Assembly (NCBI RefSeq): GCF_021390495.1 | Contig: NZ_JAJEJP010000001.1 | Location: forward strand, 2,232,001 to 2,296,000 | Length of the DNA stretch: 64,000 nucleotides | Source: Paraburkholderia sp. ZP32-5 | Lineage (GTDB): Bacteria > Pseudomonadota > Gammaproteobacteria > Burkholderiales > Burkholderiaceae | Direction: 5' to 3' | Program-made: the position numbers and the translations under genes | Notes under the pieces: model-generated | What the model saw: the letters and a program-made list of their open reading frames with translations, nothing else | Told to the model about the DNA's origin: nothing | The model's database searches: none | Part shown: piece by piece, positions 63,623-64,000 of the stretch | How the letters are laid out: each line of letters begins with the position of its first letter | Numbering within the stretch: the stretch's first letter is position 1

Positions 63623-64000
63623 TTACGATGTTGCCGCCTGCTTTTCGAACAGCTCACGAAACACCGGATAAATATCGGCTGCGGTTTCGACCTTTTTCAT
63701 CGCCATATGCGGCTGGCTCAACGCCAGTTGCGCATATTCGAGCCACAGGTTCTGCTCTTCGGGCGTCACCTGAATATACGCAAAATACCGCACCTTCTCC
63801 AGGATGTCATCCGCGAGTATCTTGCGGCACTTCGGCGAATCGTCGGTCCAGTTGTCGCCGTCCGAAGCCTGCGCCCCATAAATGTTCCATTCAGTCGGCG
63901 AATAACGCTCGTCCATCACCTTGCGCATCAGTTCGAGCGCACTCGACACCACGGTGCCGCCGCTTTCGGTCGAATGGAAGAACGTGTCTTCGTCGACTTC
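63623..64000 (-). CDS. DUF444 (YeaH-like) protein, C-terminal part
   Basis: The last 125 residues of a YeaH/YhbH family protein; the frame stays open to the window edge, so the start lies outside. The segment begins EVDEDTFFHSTESGGTVVSS and ends ADIYPVFRELFEKQ, as in the C-terminus of DUF444 proteins, which have a VWA-like fold. It precedes spoVR by 232 bp and the PrkA gene is expected further out. An internal GTG at 63952 is not the start. Confidence 0.93.
   Translation of the reverse strand, partial: EVDEDTFFHSTESGGTVVSSALELMRKVMDERYSPTEWNIYGAQASDGDNWTDDSPKCRKILADDILEKVRYFAYIQVTPEEQNLWLEYAQLALSQPHMAMKKVETAADIYPVFRELFEKQAATS

Overview
The window looks like chromosomal DNA of a betaproteobacterium of the Burkholderia/Paraburkholderia group. 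It is uniformly GC-rich with strong third-position GC, and it carries hopanoid side-chain genes (hpnI, hpnJ, hpnK, hpnL), an lpiA/mprF-acvB pair, pobA, ilvA, a kduI-kduD-kdgT locus and many LysR regulators. I see no tRNA, rRNA, insertion sequence, phage gene, CRISPR array or replication origin. The genus assignment is inferred from gene content and style, not from a search.

Layout. 1-3.8 kb: a 28-codon candidate small gene, a beta-class-like GST and two divergent LysR genes around a perfect inverted repeat. 3.8-5.8 kb: a lipoprotein operon (CsgG/HfaB, DUF4810, DUF799). 6.3-8.3 kb: an envelope copper set (DUF2946, outer-membrane barrel, CopC). 8.5-10.9 kb: a TAXI-type binding protein and a ProQ/FinO-domain RNA chaperone. 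11-19 kb: a two-component system divergent from a three-gene RND efflux operon. 19-28 kb: a hopanoid-modification locus (hpnK, hpnI, a small membrane protein, a second two-component system, hpnL, a second HpnI-like transferase, hpnJ). 28-31.6 kb: a hypothetical protein, a cold-shock protein, an aldehyde dehydrogenase and an acetyltransferase. 31.7-35.7 kb: pectin/uronate catabolism (kdgT, kduI, kduD, IclR regulator) with two KdgR-like palindromes. 36-37 kb: three small proteins, two of them exported and His-rich. 37-45 kb: pobA, ilvA, acvB, mprF and a 47-aa gene with its own promoter and terminator. 45-50 kb: an MFS pump, DUF421 and a compact acyl-CoA dehydrogenase / NodS-like methyltransferase / glycosyltransferase operon. 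50-58 kb: a hybrid histidine kinase, a ferredoxin-NADP reductase, an AhpD-like protein and two LysR genes flanking an MdtD-like MFS gene. 58-64 kb: a glycosyltransferase, an MHS-type MFS transporter, and SpoVR followed by the C-terminal part of a DUF444 (YeaH-like) gene cut by the window edge.

The most interesting pattern is regulatory. Four direct-repeat boxes of the PmrA/QseB type (two hexamers related to CTTAAG, 5 bp apart) stand 10-11 bp upstream of plausible -10 hexamers. They lie in front of one two-component operon, the RND efflux operon, the hpnI/hpnK operon (the same box also faces the second two-component operon), and the hpnJ operon. This suggests that PmrA/QseB-like signalling controls hopanoid head-group modification as well as efflux. 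mprF-acvB, another envelope-charge system, is in the same window but has no such box that I could find.
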